64,000 bases of DNA from Arthrobacter sp. fls2-241-R2A-200 (GCF_030209745.1 NZ_JARVRJ010000003.1:163550-227549), one strand, 5' to 3'. Positions 8,956 to 17,865 are shown, counted from the first letter of the stretch. Translations and numbers: made by a program. Notes: generated by a model from the sequence alone, not told the origin.

Positions 8956-9531
8956 CTAGATGGCGGTCTTGTGGAAGTTCTGGTGGCTGCGGCTCGCCGT
9001 GGGCCCACGTTGACCTTGGTATCGGTTGCCGTATTTCCCGGAGCCATAGGGGTGCTCGGCAGCGGAGGTCAGCCGGAAAAAGCACAACTGGCCGATCTTC
9101 ATGCCGGGCCACAGCTTGATGGGCAGCGTAGCGACGTTAGACAACTCCAACGTCACATGCCCTGAGAAGCCAGGATCGATGAAACCGGCAGTCGAGTGGG
9201 TCAACAGTCCGAGCCTGCCCAAGGAAGATTTCCCTTCCAGCCGTGCGGCGATGTCATCGGGGAGGCTGACCATCTCATACGTGGAACCAAGGACGAATTC
9301 GCCCGGGTGCAAGATGAACGGTTCGTCGCCGTCGACCTCCACCAGGCGGGTCAGTTCAGGCTGCTCCTCCGACGGGTCGATGTGCGCATATTTGTGGTTG
9401 TCGAAGAGCCGGAAAAACCGGTCAATTCGCACATCCACAGATGATGGCTGGACCATCGCGGGGTCGTACGGTTCAAGAACAATCCGTTGGGAGTCTATTT
9501 CGGCACGAATATCGCGGTCAGAGATCAGCAC
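8956..9531 (-). CDS. dcd: dCTP deaminase (probably bifunctional dCTP deaminase/dUTPase)
   Basis: This 191-residue enzyme makes dUMP or dUTP from dCTP for thymidylate synthesis. The open frame continues upstream to 9627, but the family starts at (V/M)LISDRDIR, giving the GTG at 9531 and the standard length. Motifs are [56 protein letters not shown] (contains the catalytic glutamate region) and [18 protein letters not shown]. In mycobacteria and related actinobacteria this form also has dUTPase activity; that is inferred here. TATTTT sits exactly 7 nt before the GTG, so the message is probably leaderless. Confidence 0.95.
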   Translation of the reverse strand: MLISDRDIRAEIDSQRIVLEPYDPAMVQPSSVDVRIDRFFRLFDNHKYAHIDPSEEQPELTRLVEVDGDEPFILHPGEFVLGSTYEMVSLPDDIAARLEGKSSLGRLGLLTHSTAGFIDPGFSGHVTLELSNVATLPIKLWPGMKIGQLCFFRLTSAAEHPYGSGKYGNRYQGQRGPTASRSHQNFHKTAI

Positions 9532-9538
9532 AGCATCA

Positions 9539-9544
9539 AAAATA
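9539..9544 (-). promoter_or_regulatory. -10 box of dcd (leaderless arrangement)
   Basis: Read on the minus strand this is TATTTT, followed by 7 nt and then the GTG start at 9531. There is no purine-rich ribosome site in between, so the transcript likely begins at the start codon. No convincing -35 element is seen. Confidence 0.45.
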
Positions 9545-9553
9545 CCCCATTCA

Positions 9554-9582
9554 TTGTCCAAGCCGTCCCGTGGGACTATAGT
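9554..9582 (+). promoter_or_regulatory. Sigma-70-type promoter of the CAP-domain protein gene
   Basis: TTGTCC (9554-9559), a 17-bp spacer, then TATAGT (9577-9582). Transcription would start near 9589, leaving a ~50-nt leader before the GTG at 9641. TATAGT is also the -10 upstream of xylA and of the amine operon. Confidence 0.55.
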
Positions 9583-9640
9583 TCCGGGACGTAAACAACC
9601 GCGCCCGTACTTGGGGGCAACGAGCATTCGCGGGGTTATT

Positions 9641-11593
9641 GTGAAAAAACTGGCAGCGCCGGCCGCTATTGTGCTGGGCGGAGCGCTGGCCCTCCTGGTC
9701 GCCGCCTCGGGTCAGCTCTTGCCTGCGACACAAGCAATTCCCTCCCCGGCCCCTCCCGCAAGTACCGCGCCAACCGGATTGGCGGCGTCGGAGCCAAGCA
9801 CGACGCCGGTTCCGGCGCCTTCCGTCGCGACGCCCACAGCCGCGAGCACTAGCCCGGCCGTGGAGGCCGAGCCGGGCGCAGGGACGAACACGGATCCCGT
9901 CAGAAGTCGGCCGATTGCCGTGGACCCTGTGTACGACACCCCGCCTCCAGTGCCGAACATTGGGCCGTTGCGGGGGCCCGACGCTCCCTCCACTCCAGTA
10001 GCGGGCCCAGGCCAGCCGCCTGAAACCGCCATCTCCGAACCTTCCCCAAACCTGCCCGCAAACACGGCAACCCCCGTGCCCACTCCGTCGGCAGGAGCAG
10101 CAGGGCCGGCCGCCGTCGTACCTCCAGCAGGGCCAACCACGGCACCCGCCACCCCCTCACTCAAAGCGGCAGCCCCGAGCCCGGCCGCCGTCCCGACCAC
10201 GTCACCGACCGCAAGCCCGTCACCAACCGCAAGCCCGTCATCAACACCAACCCCAACCAGCACGCCCTTCCCCGGCAAGGCGCCAAGCAGCCAACCGGAC
10301 CTGGAAAACGGTGCGCTTGCCCTTCTTCCTGATGACAACCGGGCAGCAATCCTGACCGTATTCAACGCAATCAACAGCTACAGGGTCTCCCTCGGGCTGA
10401 CGGCGTTGAAGTTCAACGCCACCGTTGCAGGCATGTCCCAAGAGTGGTCAAACAGCATCGCCTCGCGGGAAATCATCCAGCACCGTGCCAACTTTTGGAC
10501 CGACCCGCGCGCCCTGAACCCAAACAATGGCGCAGGTGAGGTGATCGCCGTCCGTTGGGACCGGGACGCCGCGCAACTTGTGGAGTGGTGGAAGCATTCC
10601 CCTGGACACGACGCCTTGTTGCGCGATCCCCGGTTCAACGTCATGGGCATCGGGATCACCTACACGGACGGCAACCCGCAGACCACACCGAACCGGTACA
10701 CCATCTGGGGCGTGGTGAACTTCTTCGGTTACACCACCTTGCCGCCAGGAACCACCACCAGCCCGGGCGGTGGCGGTGGCGCTGTGACTCCCCCGGTGGA
10801 TCCGGTGGGAGTCTGCGAACCCAGTGACAAATACCAGCCACCCACGGTGAACTTGAGCGCGGCATCGATCGGTAGTGCCGCCGACCTCGTGTCCGTCGCT
10901 TCCGACGGAACCGTGTACTCCTACCCTTCCACCGGCAACGCCACCTACGGTGCTCCGCGGAAAATCGGGGTAGGGTTCACTGGCCTGAAGGAACTCTTCG
11001 TCTCCGATTGGGATCGCGACGGCGTCTTCGACCTCATCGCCCAGCGCACGGACGGCACCCTGCTGGTTTACCCAGGCAAGCAGTCGGGTGGCTTTGGATC
11101 GCCCGGCATCCTGGGGCAGGGCTGGCAGTCCCTGAACATCTCGGTCGGTAACTGGTGTGCCAATAACCGCCTTCCCCAGATCGTGGCGATGGACGGATCG
11201 GGCGGGCTGTGGCTGTACAAGAATTCCGGGCTTTCCTACATACGCTCACAAGCTGCTATCGGAACCGGGAATCCCGCCACGCGCCTCAGCATGGTCGATT
11301 ACGACGCAGATGGGTTCCAGGACATCCTGACTGTGGAGGCCAACGGCTCGCTAAGGCTCTACCGGGGCAGCGGCTTGGGCACCCCCAAGCAAGAGAGCCG
11401 GCCGGTGGTTGGCGCGGCATGGACCGACTACACCGCTCTGCGCGCCCTGAAGGGCGTCTCCGGGGTCGGCTCCACCGGCGTCGCAGGCTTGGGCAGTAAC
11501 GGCGTTTTGGAATATTGGGACCTCACCTCGGGCCGATTGACGACGCCGGTCACCGTGGGCGGAGGCTGGGGCGGCTTCAGGCTCGCACAATAA
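9641..11593 (+). CDS. Secreted CAP-domain protein with Pro/Thr linker and C-terminal propeller module
   Basis: This is an exported protein of 650 residues. GTG 9641 is preferred because it places a signal peptide (KK, then [15 protein letters not shown]) at the N-terminus; the open frame extends far upstream only as antisense to dcd. Residues ~30-222 are a disordered Ala/Pro/Thr/Ser linker. Residues ~232-365 are a CAP (SCP/PR1-like) domain: [54 protein letters not shown] and [11 protein letters not shown]. Residues ~408-650 contain about five FG-GAP/tachylectin-like blades with a calcium-type motif [13 protein letters not shown]. The same C-terminal module is found on the M15 peptidase at 12263. 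Role at the cell surface is unknown. Confidence 0.88.
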   Translation: MKKLAAPAAIVLGGALALLVAASGQLLPATQAIPSPAPPASTAPTGLAASEPSTTPVPAPSVATPTAASTSPAVEAEPGAGTNTDPVRSRPIAVDPVYDTPPPVPNIGPLRGPDAPSTPVAGPGQPPETAISEPSPNLPANTATPVPTPSAGAAGPAAVVPPAGPTTAPATPSLKAAAPSPAAVPTTSPTASPSPTASPSSTPTPTSTPFPGKAPSSQPDLENGALALLPDDNRAAILTVFNAINSYRVSLGLTALKFNATVAGMSQEWSNSIASREIIQHRANFWTDPRALNPNNGAGEVIAVRWDRDAAQLVEWWKHSPGHDALLRDPRFNVMGIGITYTDGNPQTTPNRYTIWGVVNFFGYTTLPPGTTTSPGGGGGAVTPPVDPVGVCEPSDKYQPPTVNLSAASIGSAADLVSVASDGTVYSYPSTGNATYGAPRKIGVGFTGLKELFVSDWDRDGVFDLIAQRTDGTLLVYPGKQSGGFGSPGILGQGWQSLNISVGNWCANNRLPQIVAMDGSGGLWLYKNSGLSYIRSQAAIGTGNPATRLSMVDYDADGFQDILTVEANGSLRLYRGSGLGTPKQESRPVVGAAWTDYTALRALKGVSGVGSTGVAGLGSNGVLEYWDLTSGRLTTPVTVGGGWGGFRLAQ

Positions 11594-11599
11594 GAGGGG

Positions 11600-12043
11600 C
11601 TAATCCGCCGGGTGTGACTCGATCACCGTTTTTAGCTGCTCCAGCTGTGCAACTTCTGCCTCCATGGTTTTCTGGACCATGCCGTTCATGAGCTTTTGCA
11701 GGCCTTTGGGGTGATACTCAAGGGCGAACCGCAGCCGGGTCATGGCTCCCTCGGTGCTGAGGAAATAGCCTCCCGTGGGCCGGGCCGGGCCTGCGACAAC
11801 GTTGAACCGGATTTCAGCTCCGGGACGGGCCTCAGTGATTTGGAAATCCGCGGCGATCGGGCGCCCAGCGGGACCTGCCACGGTTTGCTTGTACACCGCA
11901 CCGTTTTCGCCAAGGACCCCTGACTGGAGTGCAACGCTGCGGACGCCGGGGCGCCACAAGGAGTTGTTGGTTCCGTCCATCAGGAACTTGTAGACGGTCA
12001 TGGCGTCCTTGCCAATCAACACTTCATAGTCTGCAAATGCCAC
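11600..12043 (-). CDS. SRPBCC-fold (START/Bet v1-like) protein
   Basis: This small soluble protein of 147 residues starts at GTG 12043, chosen because AAAGAGG lies 5 nt upstream; the longer open frame is not convincing. The sequence begins FADYEVLIGKDAMTVYKFLMDGTNNSLWRPGV, passes through GAEIRFNVVAGPARPTGGYFLS and ends with a helix MNGMVQKTMEAEVAQLEQLKTVI. This is the pattern of polyketide_cyc2/SRPBCC proteins, which bind hydrophobic ligands in a cavity. No ligand or pathway is suggested by the neighbours, two secreted proteins on the opposite strand. It is convergent with the CAP gene (6 bp apart). Confidence 0.8.
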   Translation of the reverse strand: MAFADYEVLIGKDAMTVYKFLMDGTNNSLWRPGVRSVALQSGVLGENGAVYKQTVAGPAGRPIAADFQITEARPGAEIRFNVVAGPARPTGGYFLSTEGAMTRLRFALEYHPKGLQKLMNGMVQKTMEAEVAQLEQLKTVIESHPAD

Positions 12044-12195
12044 GGAAACCTCTTTCGGCGTACGGTTCGGGGAGGTAGCCGGGTCCCCCCTCCACAGCAG
12101 CCATCTCTCATAGAGTAGCCAGCGCTGAGCGGCAATCACCATATGATCCCCGAGCCTTGACCTAATGGTTATGTGCGGGCCTCGACTGGGAATGG

Positions 12196-12224
12196 CTGAC
12201 AATCCCACACTGACCGGGTAGAGT
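12196..12224 (+). promoter_or_regulatory. Promoter of the M15 peptidase gene
   Basis: CTGACA (12196-12201), a 17-bp spacer and TAGAGT (12219-12224). This gives a start of transcription near 12231 and a ~30-nt leader. The region 12044-12262 also holds the divergent promoter of the SRPBCC gene, which I could not locate precisely. Confidence 0.55.
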
Positions 12225-12262
12225 GCCTGCCGCTGGCTAAAAACAATTTGGGGGCGCCGTCC

Positions 12263-13711
12263 GTGCGAGTTCACATCCATCCACGAAATGCCCGACGCCG
12301 GATTGCCGCTTGCGCTGCTTCGCTCGCACTGGCGCTGATGTTTGCAGGCGGAGCCTTCGCAACTGCTGCGGTTCCCCTCACCGCGAACCCGCTTCCGAGC
12401 CTGGATCCCATCAGCGATCCCACGAGCACGTCGGTGCTCGTCAACAAATCCCGGCCATTGAGCCCCGCAAATTACGCCCCCGCCGATCTCATCAACGTCC
12501 GCGGCACGGGTCAATACATGCGCCAAGAGGCTGCCGCTTGGCTCAATGGGCTTTTCCAAGGCGCGGCGGACGCCGGAACCGGCGGCCTGGCCGTCGTCAG
12601 CGGCTACCGTTCCTACGCACAGCAGCAGCAGGTGTACTCGTCATACGTCAGCCAGTATGGACAGGCGTACGCCGATACAATCTCGGCCCGCCCCGGATAC
12701 AGCGAGCACCAAACCGGTATGGCCATGGACATCGGAAACGCAGCGGGCTCCTGCGGACTGACCACGTGCTTTGGAGACACAGTTGCCGGGAAGTGGGTGG
12801 CGGCGAACGCCTACAAATACGGCTTCATCGTCCGGTACCCCAACGGCTACACGAACATCACAGGATACAGCTACGAACCGTGGCATCTTCGGTATGTGGG
12901 GGTTGCCCTGGCAACGGATATGAACCGGCGTGGATTTGCCACCCTGGAGCAGTACTTCGCAGGGAACCCCGCCGGCGCAGCCAGCATCAAGTCAGGGGCC
13001 GACCTGGTGGCTGCTGATGCTTCGGGCCGCTTGCTGCGCTATCCGGCGACGACGGCGGGAGGCTACGCGGCGCCCGTGCAAATCGGTTCGGGGTGGACCG
13101 GCCTGAAGCAGGGCTTCGTAGTGGACTGGGACATCGACGGTGTTTACGACGTCCTCGCGCAGTGGGACAACGGAACTTTGGGCGTTTATCGGGGCTTGCC
13201 TGGGGGCGGCTTCGCCAGCCAGGTCGTTGTGGGCAACGGCGGCTGGGACCGCATGACCATCACGGTCGGAAAGTGGACGCATGCAGATGCCCGGCCCGGC
13301 GTCGTCGGGTATTTCCCCGATGGCGTGCTGCGCTACTACCCCAATACGTTCGGAGGAGCCCTCAGCGCCCCGCAGGCGATTGGAACAGGCTGGAACGGTT
13401 TGGACCTGACAATGGCTGATTGGGAAGGCGACGGAGCCAACGACATCCTGGCCCGGACGGCTTCGGGCTCCCTCATTAACTACCGCGGCGACGGCTGGGC
13501 CGGTTTCTACGGGCCCGCAACCACCGCGGGTACAGGCTGGCAGTACATGAACACCCTGCTTCCCAGCTTTGGCCTAACGGGCGCTGGTACCAGGGGAATC
13601 ACGGCGCAAACGGTCGACGGGAACCTTTACAACTACGGACTCGGGGCTGGTTCTTGGACGACGTACGGGCAGGTGGGCTCCGGCTGGAACGGCTTGAAAC
13701 TGTTCAAGTAG
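12263..13711 (+). CDS. Secreted M15-family D-alanyl-D-alanine carboxypeptidase with C-terminal propeller module
   Basis: This 482-residue exported enzyme probably trims D-alanine from peptidoglycan stem peptides. GTG 12263 has a GGGGG stretch upstream; TTG 12248 is possible. A signal peptide (RRR, then a hydrophobic core ending AFATAA) occupies residues ~1-36. The M15/VanY domain (~70-225) has every landmark: SGYRSYAQQQQVY, SEHQTGMAMDI with zinc ligands H149 and D156, and EPWHLRYVG with catalytic E205 and ligand H208. Residues ~241-482 are a propeller-like module of five repeats (DWDIDGVYDVLAQ and similar), homologous to that of the CAP protein at 9641. The C-terminal module probably anchors the enzyme to wall polymers or carbohydrate; that is inference. 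Confidence 0.93.
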   Translation: MRVHIHPRNARRRIAACAASLALALMFAGGAFATAAVPLTANPLPSLDPISDPTSTSVLVNKSRPLSPANYAPADLINVRGTGQYMRQEAAAWLNGLFQGAADAGTGGLAVVSGYRSYAQQQQVYSSYVSQYGQAYADTISARPGYSEHQTGMAMDIGNAAGSCGLTTCFGDTVAGKWVAANAYKYGFIVRYPNGYTNITGYSYEPWHLRYVGVALATDMNRRGFATLEQYFAGNPAGAASIKSGADLVAADASGRLLRYPATTAGGYAAPVQIGSGWTGLKQGFVVDWDIDGVYDVLAQWDNGTLGVYRGLPGGGFASQVVVGNGGWDRMTITVGKWTHADARPGVVGYFPDGVLRYYPNTFGGALSAPQAIGTGWNGLDLTMADWEGDGANDILARTASGSLINYRGDGWAGFYGPATTAGTGWQYMNTLLPSFGLTGAGTRGITAQTVDGNLYNYGLGAGSWTTYGQVGSGWNGLKLFK

Positions 13712-13785
13712 GCACATCGGTGGTCATCGGGAGCCCTTCAACTACGCTATGCTAAAACTCGCTCGGCGGAATTTAGCCGGGCTAC

Positions 13786-13856
13786 GCGGGCGTAGCTCAA
13801 TGGTAGAGCGCTAGCTTCCCAAGCTCGATACGCGGGTTCGATTCCCGTCGCCCGCT
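13786..13856 (+). tRNA. tRNA-Gly (anticodon CCC)
   Basis: A 71-nt cloverleaf: the 7-bp acceptor stem (13786-13792 with 13849-13855) is perfect, the D arm is GCTC/GAGC, and the T arm carries GGTTCGATTCC. The anticodon loop TTCCCAA places CCC at 13818-13820. The discriminator base is T, and CCA is not encoded. The anticodon stem has one mismatch, T28 (13812) against C42 (13826). It is followed at once by an intrinsic terminator. Confidence 0.95.
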
Positions 13857-13860
13857 CACA

Positions 13861-13890
13861 AAAACCCCGGATCAAGCGATCCGGGGTTTT
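13861..13890. terminator. Intrinsic terminator of tRNA-Gly, probably bidirectional
   Basis: A perfect 13-bp stem, AAAACCCCGGATC (13861-13873) with GATCCGGGGTTTT (13878-13890), around a 4-nt loop AAGC, followed by CGCTTTT. The A- and T-runs at both ends let it also stop transcripts from the convergent MFS gene, whose stop codon is at 13916. Confidence 0.9.
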
Positions 13891-13915
13891 CGCTTTTGAC
13901 CGGCCGGTTACCCGA

Positions 13916-15427
13916 TCAGGCCGCTTGCCTTCGCTCCACAATGCGCAGCACGCGCCGCCTATCGCGGAGGTCAACCTCCAAATGCAGCGATGACTTCCGG
14001 GCAAGTACGACGGCGACCACGGCGGCCGCTATTGCCGGCACCCCGCCTGCAACAAACAACGCCAGGTGCGGCCCGACGTGTTCTGCCAGCCAGCCCATCA
14101 TGGGACCACCAATGGCCTGGCCGCCAATGAGCACCACAAGGTAGAGGCTCATGACACGCCCACGAATGCTGAGGTTGGAACTCGTCTGGACCATTTGGTT
14201 GGCCGCCGTGAGGAACATCAGGCACCAGAAACCAGCCAAGACCATAGTGGCGCTGAACAAGGGCATGGACGGCATGGCTCCCGAGAGGCAGAGCATCAGC
14301 CCATACAAACCGGCCGCCACGACCACCGAACGTAGCCGCAGTTGCCGCCGCCGGGTGGATGCAACAGCTCCTGTGAGCGCCCCCAAGGCAACCATAGCGT
14401 TCAGTAGTCCGTAGCCGCCGGCACCGGCGTCGTACACGTGGTCCGCGAACGCGGCCAGCAACACCGGCAGGCTCATCGCGAAGACAGCAACGAATCCTGC
14501 CATCAGCCACGGCCAGTAGATGGTGGGCTTGCTGAGTGCGTAGTTCAGCCCTTCGCGCAGCATGCCCTTTTTGCGGGGCGTCGGTTGGCTGGTGTGGAGC
14601 TGGTCCTTATGCAAGAGCATCAGCATGGTCACCGTGGAGCAGCATGCAACCGCATTTGCCGCGAAAGCCCACCCTGCACCTACTGCGGTGAGCAGCCAAC
14701 CGGCCACCGCTGGTCCGATCAGCCCACCCAACTGGAATGTTGTGCTGTTGACGCTGATCGCGTTGCGCAGGTACTTGGGTCCCACGAGTTCGTTCACGAA
14801 GACCTGACGGGCCGGTTGGTCCAGGACGGTAACGAAGCCAAGGACAAAGGCAATCACATACACGTGCCAGACCTCGACGCGATGGGTCAAGGAAAGCGTT
14901 GCGAGTACAGCCGCGAGGACTGCTGCGGCCGATTGGCACGCGATGAGGATCTTGCGTTTGGCAAAGCGATCGGCGATCATCCCGCCCCAAGGACCCAAGA
15001 ACAGGGATGGGGTGAACTGCAGGGCGACAGTGATCCCCACGGCGGTCACGGAGCCTGAGAGCTGCAGCACCATCCAGTCCTGGGCGATGCGCTGCATCCA
15101 GACGGCCACCACCGCAATGAAGTGACCGATTGCGAAGATCCTGAAATTGGGAACCTTCAAGGAGATAAACGTGTGCCGCCACGGCAGCTTTTCGCCAACG
15201 ACGGCGAGTGGCTGGGTGACGGTGTCCGGCTGGTTTGTTTCCGGCTGGTTTGTTTCCGGCCGGTTTGTTTCCGGCCGGTTTGTTTCCGGCAAGGGACGGG
15301 CGGACGGGGAATCGACGACGGGCTGGCTGACATGTGCCGCTGAAGGCGGTGGGGGTGCCAAAGGGAGTCCTCGGATCGAGAGTTTCGGTGGGATGTGATT
15401 AACGCTATGGTGGCCAGCAGCAATCAT
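13916..15427 (-). CDS. MFS transporter (EntS/MFS_3-type exporter)
   Basis: This is a membrane transporter of up to 503 residues. From ~residue 83 it follows the MFS_3 (EntS-like) pattern: WRHTFISLKVPNFRIFAIGHFIAVVAVWMQRIAQDWMVLQL, GPWGGMIADRFAKRKILI (motif A) and FVTVLDQPARQVFVNELVG. The first ~80 residues are low-complexity and include four copies of a P-E-T-N-R/Q pentapeptide encoded by a 15-bp tandem repeat. The true start may therefore lie inside this stretch. ATG 15427 is preceded by TAATAC 6 nt away, compatible with a leaderless message. It is divergent from a LysR gene with a LysR box between them, so it is probably an efflux pump induced through that regulator. Substrate unknown. Confidence 0.88.
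   Translation of the reverse strand: MIAAGHHSVNHIPPKLSIRGLPLAPPPPSAAHVSQPVVDSPSARPLPETNRPETNRPETNQPETNQPDTVTQPLAVVGEKLPWRHTFISLKVPNFRIFAIGHFIAVVAVWMQRIAQDWMVLQLSGSVTAVGITVALQFTPSLFLGPWGGMIADRFAKRKILIACQSAAAVLAAVLATLSLTHRVEVWHVYVIAFVLGFVTVLDQPARQVFVNELVGPKYLRNAISVNSTTFQLGGLIGPAVAGWLLTAVGAGWAFAANAVACCSTVTMLMLLHKDQLHTSQPTPRKKGMLREGLNYALSKPTIYWPWLMAGFVAVFAMSLPVLLAAFADHVYDAGAGGYGLLNAMVALGALTGAVASTRRRQLRLRSVVVAAGLYGLMLCLSGAMPSMPLFSATMVLAGFWCLMFLTAANQMVQTSSNLSIRGRVMSLYLVVLIGGQAIGGPMMGWLAEHVGPHLALFVAGGVPAIAAAVVAVVLARKSSLHLEVDLRDRRRVLRIVERRQAA
15231..15290. repeat. 15-bp tandem repeat, four units, inside the MFS gene
   Basis: Four consecutive 15-bp units of the form (T/C)GGTTTGTTTCCGGC occupy exactly 60 bp. 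Because 15 is a multiple of 3, copy-number change keeps the MFS reading frame and only lengthens or shortens the PETN(R/Q) array at its N-terminus. Confidence 0.95.
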
Positions 15428-15452
15428 GGAAGCGTATTAGGCCTATAACTAG

Positions 15453-15469
15453 CATTGCGAAACGCAATG
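15453..15469. promoter_or_regulatory. LysR-type regulator binding site (T-N11-A palindrome)
   Basis: CATTGCG-AAA-CGCAATG is a perfect 17-bp palindrome containing T-N11-A (15455 and 15467), the core of LysR-family operators. It lies in the 92-bp gap between the divergent MFS and LysR genes, 50 bp before the lysR start, the usual place for a site serving both autoregulation and activation of the divergent gene. Confidence 0.75.
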
Positions 15470-15519
15470 ACCGCTTCCCGTACGGCGCAGTTTCCATCCC
15501 GGCCCCTCCGAGGAGTTCC

Positions 15520-16374
15520 GTGTTCGAACCCGTCCAGCTCCGCACCTTCCTTGCCGTCGCCGAGACCCTGAGTTTCACTAAGGCAGCAGAGCGGCTCGGC
15601 CTGGCCCAGCCCACCGTCAGCCAGCATGTCCGCAAGCTCGAAGCCGCAGCCAAACGTGCGCTCGTCGCCCGTGATACCCGCGAGGTCAGGCTCACCGATA
15701 ATGGCGACGCCATGGCCGGTTTTGCCCGGAACATCCTGGCGGCCCACGACTCGGCAGCCCGCTACTTTTCCGGATCGGCCATGCGTGGCCGCCTCCGCTT
15801 CGGCACGGCAGACGATCTTGCCATCACCGGACTCCCCCGGATCCTGCGCGAATTCCGGCAGCTGTACCCCCAGATCAACCTGGAACTCACCGTCAGCCAA
15901 AGCGATCAGCTCTACAAGCGGCTCAACGCCGGGCAGCTGGATCTGGTCTTTGTAAAGTGGGTCGCCGGAGCCAAGGAAGGGACCGTGGTCCGGCACGACA
16001 ACTTTGCCTGGGTCGGCCTTGAACAGACCCAGTTGGAGCCGGGAGCCCCTGTACCGCTTATTGCCTACCCCGCGCCCAGCCTCAGCCGGAAGCTGGCCAT
16101 TGACGCATTGGAGGCAGCGGGCAGGACGTGGCGGATCACGTGCAGTACCAAGCAGATCAGTGGGGTACTGGCGGCGGTGCGCGCCGGCATCGGAGTGGCT
16201 GTGATGCCGGCGTCCCTGGTTCCCGAGGACTTGAAAGTGATCACTCAGCGCTTCGGACTGCCACCAGTAGGTGACGTCGATTTCACCTTGATCCGAAATC
16301 CGTTGGCGAACGCTGAGGTGATCGACGCACTGACCCAAGCCATCATGGGACGCACCCTGAGCAAGTCGACTTAG
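15520..16374 (+). CDS. LysR-family transcriptional regulator
   Basis: This 284-residue regulator has an N-terminal winged helix-turn-helix (residues 1-60: MFEPVQLRTFLAVAETLSFTKAAERLGLAQPTVSQHVRKLE), exactly the LysR consensus. A substrate-binding domain follows (~90-280: GRLRFGTADDLAITGLPRILREFRQLYPQINLELTV and later AGIGVAVMPASLV). The GTG start at 15520 has GAGGAG a few bases upstream. The divergent MFS exporter and the T-N11-A palindrome in the gap indicate that it controls that exporter and itself. The co-inducer cannot be read from the sequence; it could be the exported compound. Confidence 0.94.
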   Translation: MFEPVQLRTFLAVAETLSFTKAAERLGLAQPTVSQHVRKLEAAAKRALVARDTREVRLTDNGDAMAGFARNILAAHDSAARYFSGSAMRGRLRFGTADDLAITGLPRILREFRQLYPQINLELTVSQSDQLYKRLNAGQLDLVFVKWVAGAKEGTVVRHDNFAWVGLEQTQLEPGAPVPLIAYPAPSLSRKLAIDALEAAGRTWRITCSTKQISGVLAAVRAGIGVAVMPASLVPEDLKVITQRFGLPPVGDVDFTLIRNPLANAEVIDALTQAIMGRTLSKST

Positions 16375-16436
16375 CCCAGGGAGCCCGTCCGCCCACCGCA
16401 AGCCAGTCCGCTCACCGGCCAGGCCCCTCCGCTCAA

Positions 16437-16643
16437 TCAGGGCGTTGCAGCCAAGGAGACTCTAGCCCCCGGGACCCCTATAACGGTGACCGAGCCGCCG
16501 TCGTTCCCTTGCAGCTCCAGCTGGATATTCTGCGAGTCTGCTTGTGGCCGCACCGAACTGACCTGGAACACTTCGCCACGGATGGCCACCCGATCGCCGT
16601 TCTTGATGCTCTTGAGTTTCTTGTTTCGGGGCTCCGTTTTCAC
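16437..16643 (-). CDS. Small conserved-looking hypothetical protein (68 aa)
   Basis: A 68-residue protein with start GTG 16643 and a strong ribosome site, GGGAGG, 9 nt upstream. The sequence starts with a basic stretch (KTEPRNKKLKSIKNGDRVAI) and continues as alternating strands (RGEVFQVSSVRPQ, IQLELQGNDGGSVTVIGVPGARVSL). This suggests a small beta-barrel such as an SH3/KOW-type or OB-like fold. I do not recognise the family. It lies 30 bp downstream of the YihY gene on the same strand and is probably co-transcribed. No other clue to function. Confidence 0.6.
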   Translation of the reverse strand: MKTEPRNKKLKSIKNGDRVAIRGEVFQVSSVRPQADSQNIQLELQGNDGGSVTVIGVPGARVSLAATP

Positions 16644-16673
16644 CGTTAGCGGCCTCCCTGGCTTGCGCCGACT

Positions 16674-17735
16674 TTAGTCCCGGTGCGACTCGCGGAGTTC
16701 TTCACCTGCACGGATGCCTTCTTCTTCCTTCTTCTGCGCCTTGTCACTCCGCTTGGTACCGCGCGGAGGCAACTGGAGGCTCTCTTCGGCTTCGATGCCT
16801 GACTGCAGCTCGCGTCCGCGTTCCATTTCGGCGTCGAATTCGGCACCGAAGAGGAGTGACATATTGAGGATCCAGAGCCACAAAAGCATGATGATGACCC
16901 CGGCCAAGGCCCCGTAGGTCTTGTTGTAGTTGCCGAAGTTGGCAACATAGAAGCCGAAGCCAAGTGACGCCAAGGCGAAGATGACCAGGGCGATCAGGGA
17001 CCCCATGCTCATCCAACGGAACTTGGGCTGCTTGACGTTGGGGGTGAAGTAGAACAAGACCGCGATGATGATGACCACCAATACGACGAGTACGGGCCAC
17101 TTGGCTATGTTCCATACAGTCAGGAACCCCTCAGACATGCCGATGGCTTTCCCGATCGATTCGGCCACAGGTCCGGTGAGGACCAGCATGGCGGCGACGA
17201 GGGCGGCACCAACAACCGCGACGACGGTAACGGCAAGCATGGTGCCACGGAGCTTGATGAAGCCGCGGCCCTCATCAACTTCGTACACGCGGTTCATCGC
17301 CCGGCTGAACGCCGTCACATAACCCGACGCTGACCACAGCGCCACCAGAATGCCCAACACCAAGGCGAATCCCGCCGCGTTGGAGGTGGTCAACTCCTCA
17401 ATGGGCTTACGCATGGCGTCCAGCCCGGGTCCCGGCGCGAATTGCTGGACGATGTCCAGCAATGACGACGTGGTTTTTTGGGCGTTTCCGAAGAGTCCCA
17501 ACAGGGACACCAGCGCCAGGAGCGCAGGGAAAAGCGAGAGGACGGCATAGTAGGTGAGCCCGGCAGCAGCGTCGGGGCACTGGTCTTTGCTGAACTCACG
17601 CAAGGTCCGCTTGGCAATGTACATCCACGTGGGCTTGGTGAGGTCCGTGGGACCATCGGCCTTGCGGGAATCATCGGGTGAAGGAGCGGTCTGCGCCTTC
17701 GCCGTGCTGGTTTGGGCTGAGTCTTGTGATGTCAT
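16674..17735 (-). CDS. YihY/virulence factor BrkB family membrane protein
   Basis: This 353-residue integral membrane protein has about six helices. ATG 17735 is chosen because the family sequence begins soon after it; the open frame upstream is unsupported. Residues ~1-35 are a polar cytoplasmic segment. Then KRTLREFSKDQCPDAAAGLTYYAVLSLFPALLALVSLLG and LWSASGYVTAFSRAMNRVYEVDEGRGFIKLRG are diagnostic of the YihY/BrkB family, as is TYGALAGVIIMLLWLWILNMSLLFGAEFDAE. The C-terminal ~45 residues are highly charged (EKR-rich). The family was once called ribonuclease BN by mistake. Its biochemical role is not established. Confidence 0.92.
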   Translation of the reverse strand: MTSQDSAQTSTAKAQTAPSPDDSRKADGPTDLTKPTWMYIAKRTLREFSKDQCPDAAAGLTYYAVLSLFPALLALVSLLGLFGNAQKTTSSLLDIVQQFAPGPGLDAMRKPIEELTTSNAAGFALVLGILVALWSASGYVTAFSRAMNRVYEVDEGRGFIKLRGTMLAVTVVAVVGAALVAAMLVLTGPVAESIGKAIGMSEGFLTVWNIAKWPVLVVLVVIIIAVLFYFTPNVKQPKFRWMSMGSLIALVIFALASLGFGFYVANFGNYNKTYGALAGVIIMLLWLWILNMSLLFGAEFDAEMERGRELQSGIEAEESLQLPPRGTKRSDKAQKKEEEGIRAGEELRESHRD

Positions 17736-17865
17736 GGGGCACTCGTCCGTTGGGGTAGTTTGCGCGAACAACTGACCCCTCAATACTAAGCATCCTGATG
17801 AATCCATGGGAAGCATCCACGCCGTTTTACCTCGAGCGCCTTCCGAATCAGCGGATCCAGTCCGG

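Noticed and set aside
8956..9627. A longer dcd starting at 9627.
   Set aside because: Family members start at (V/M)LISDRDIR and the extra residues have no similarity; a -10 box lies inside the extension.
9101..9640. Extension of the CAP-protein frame upstream over dcd.
   Set aside because: It is antisense to dcd, and the true protein begins with a signal peptide at GTG 9641.
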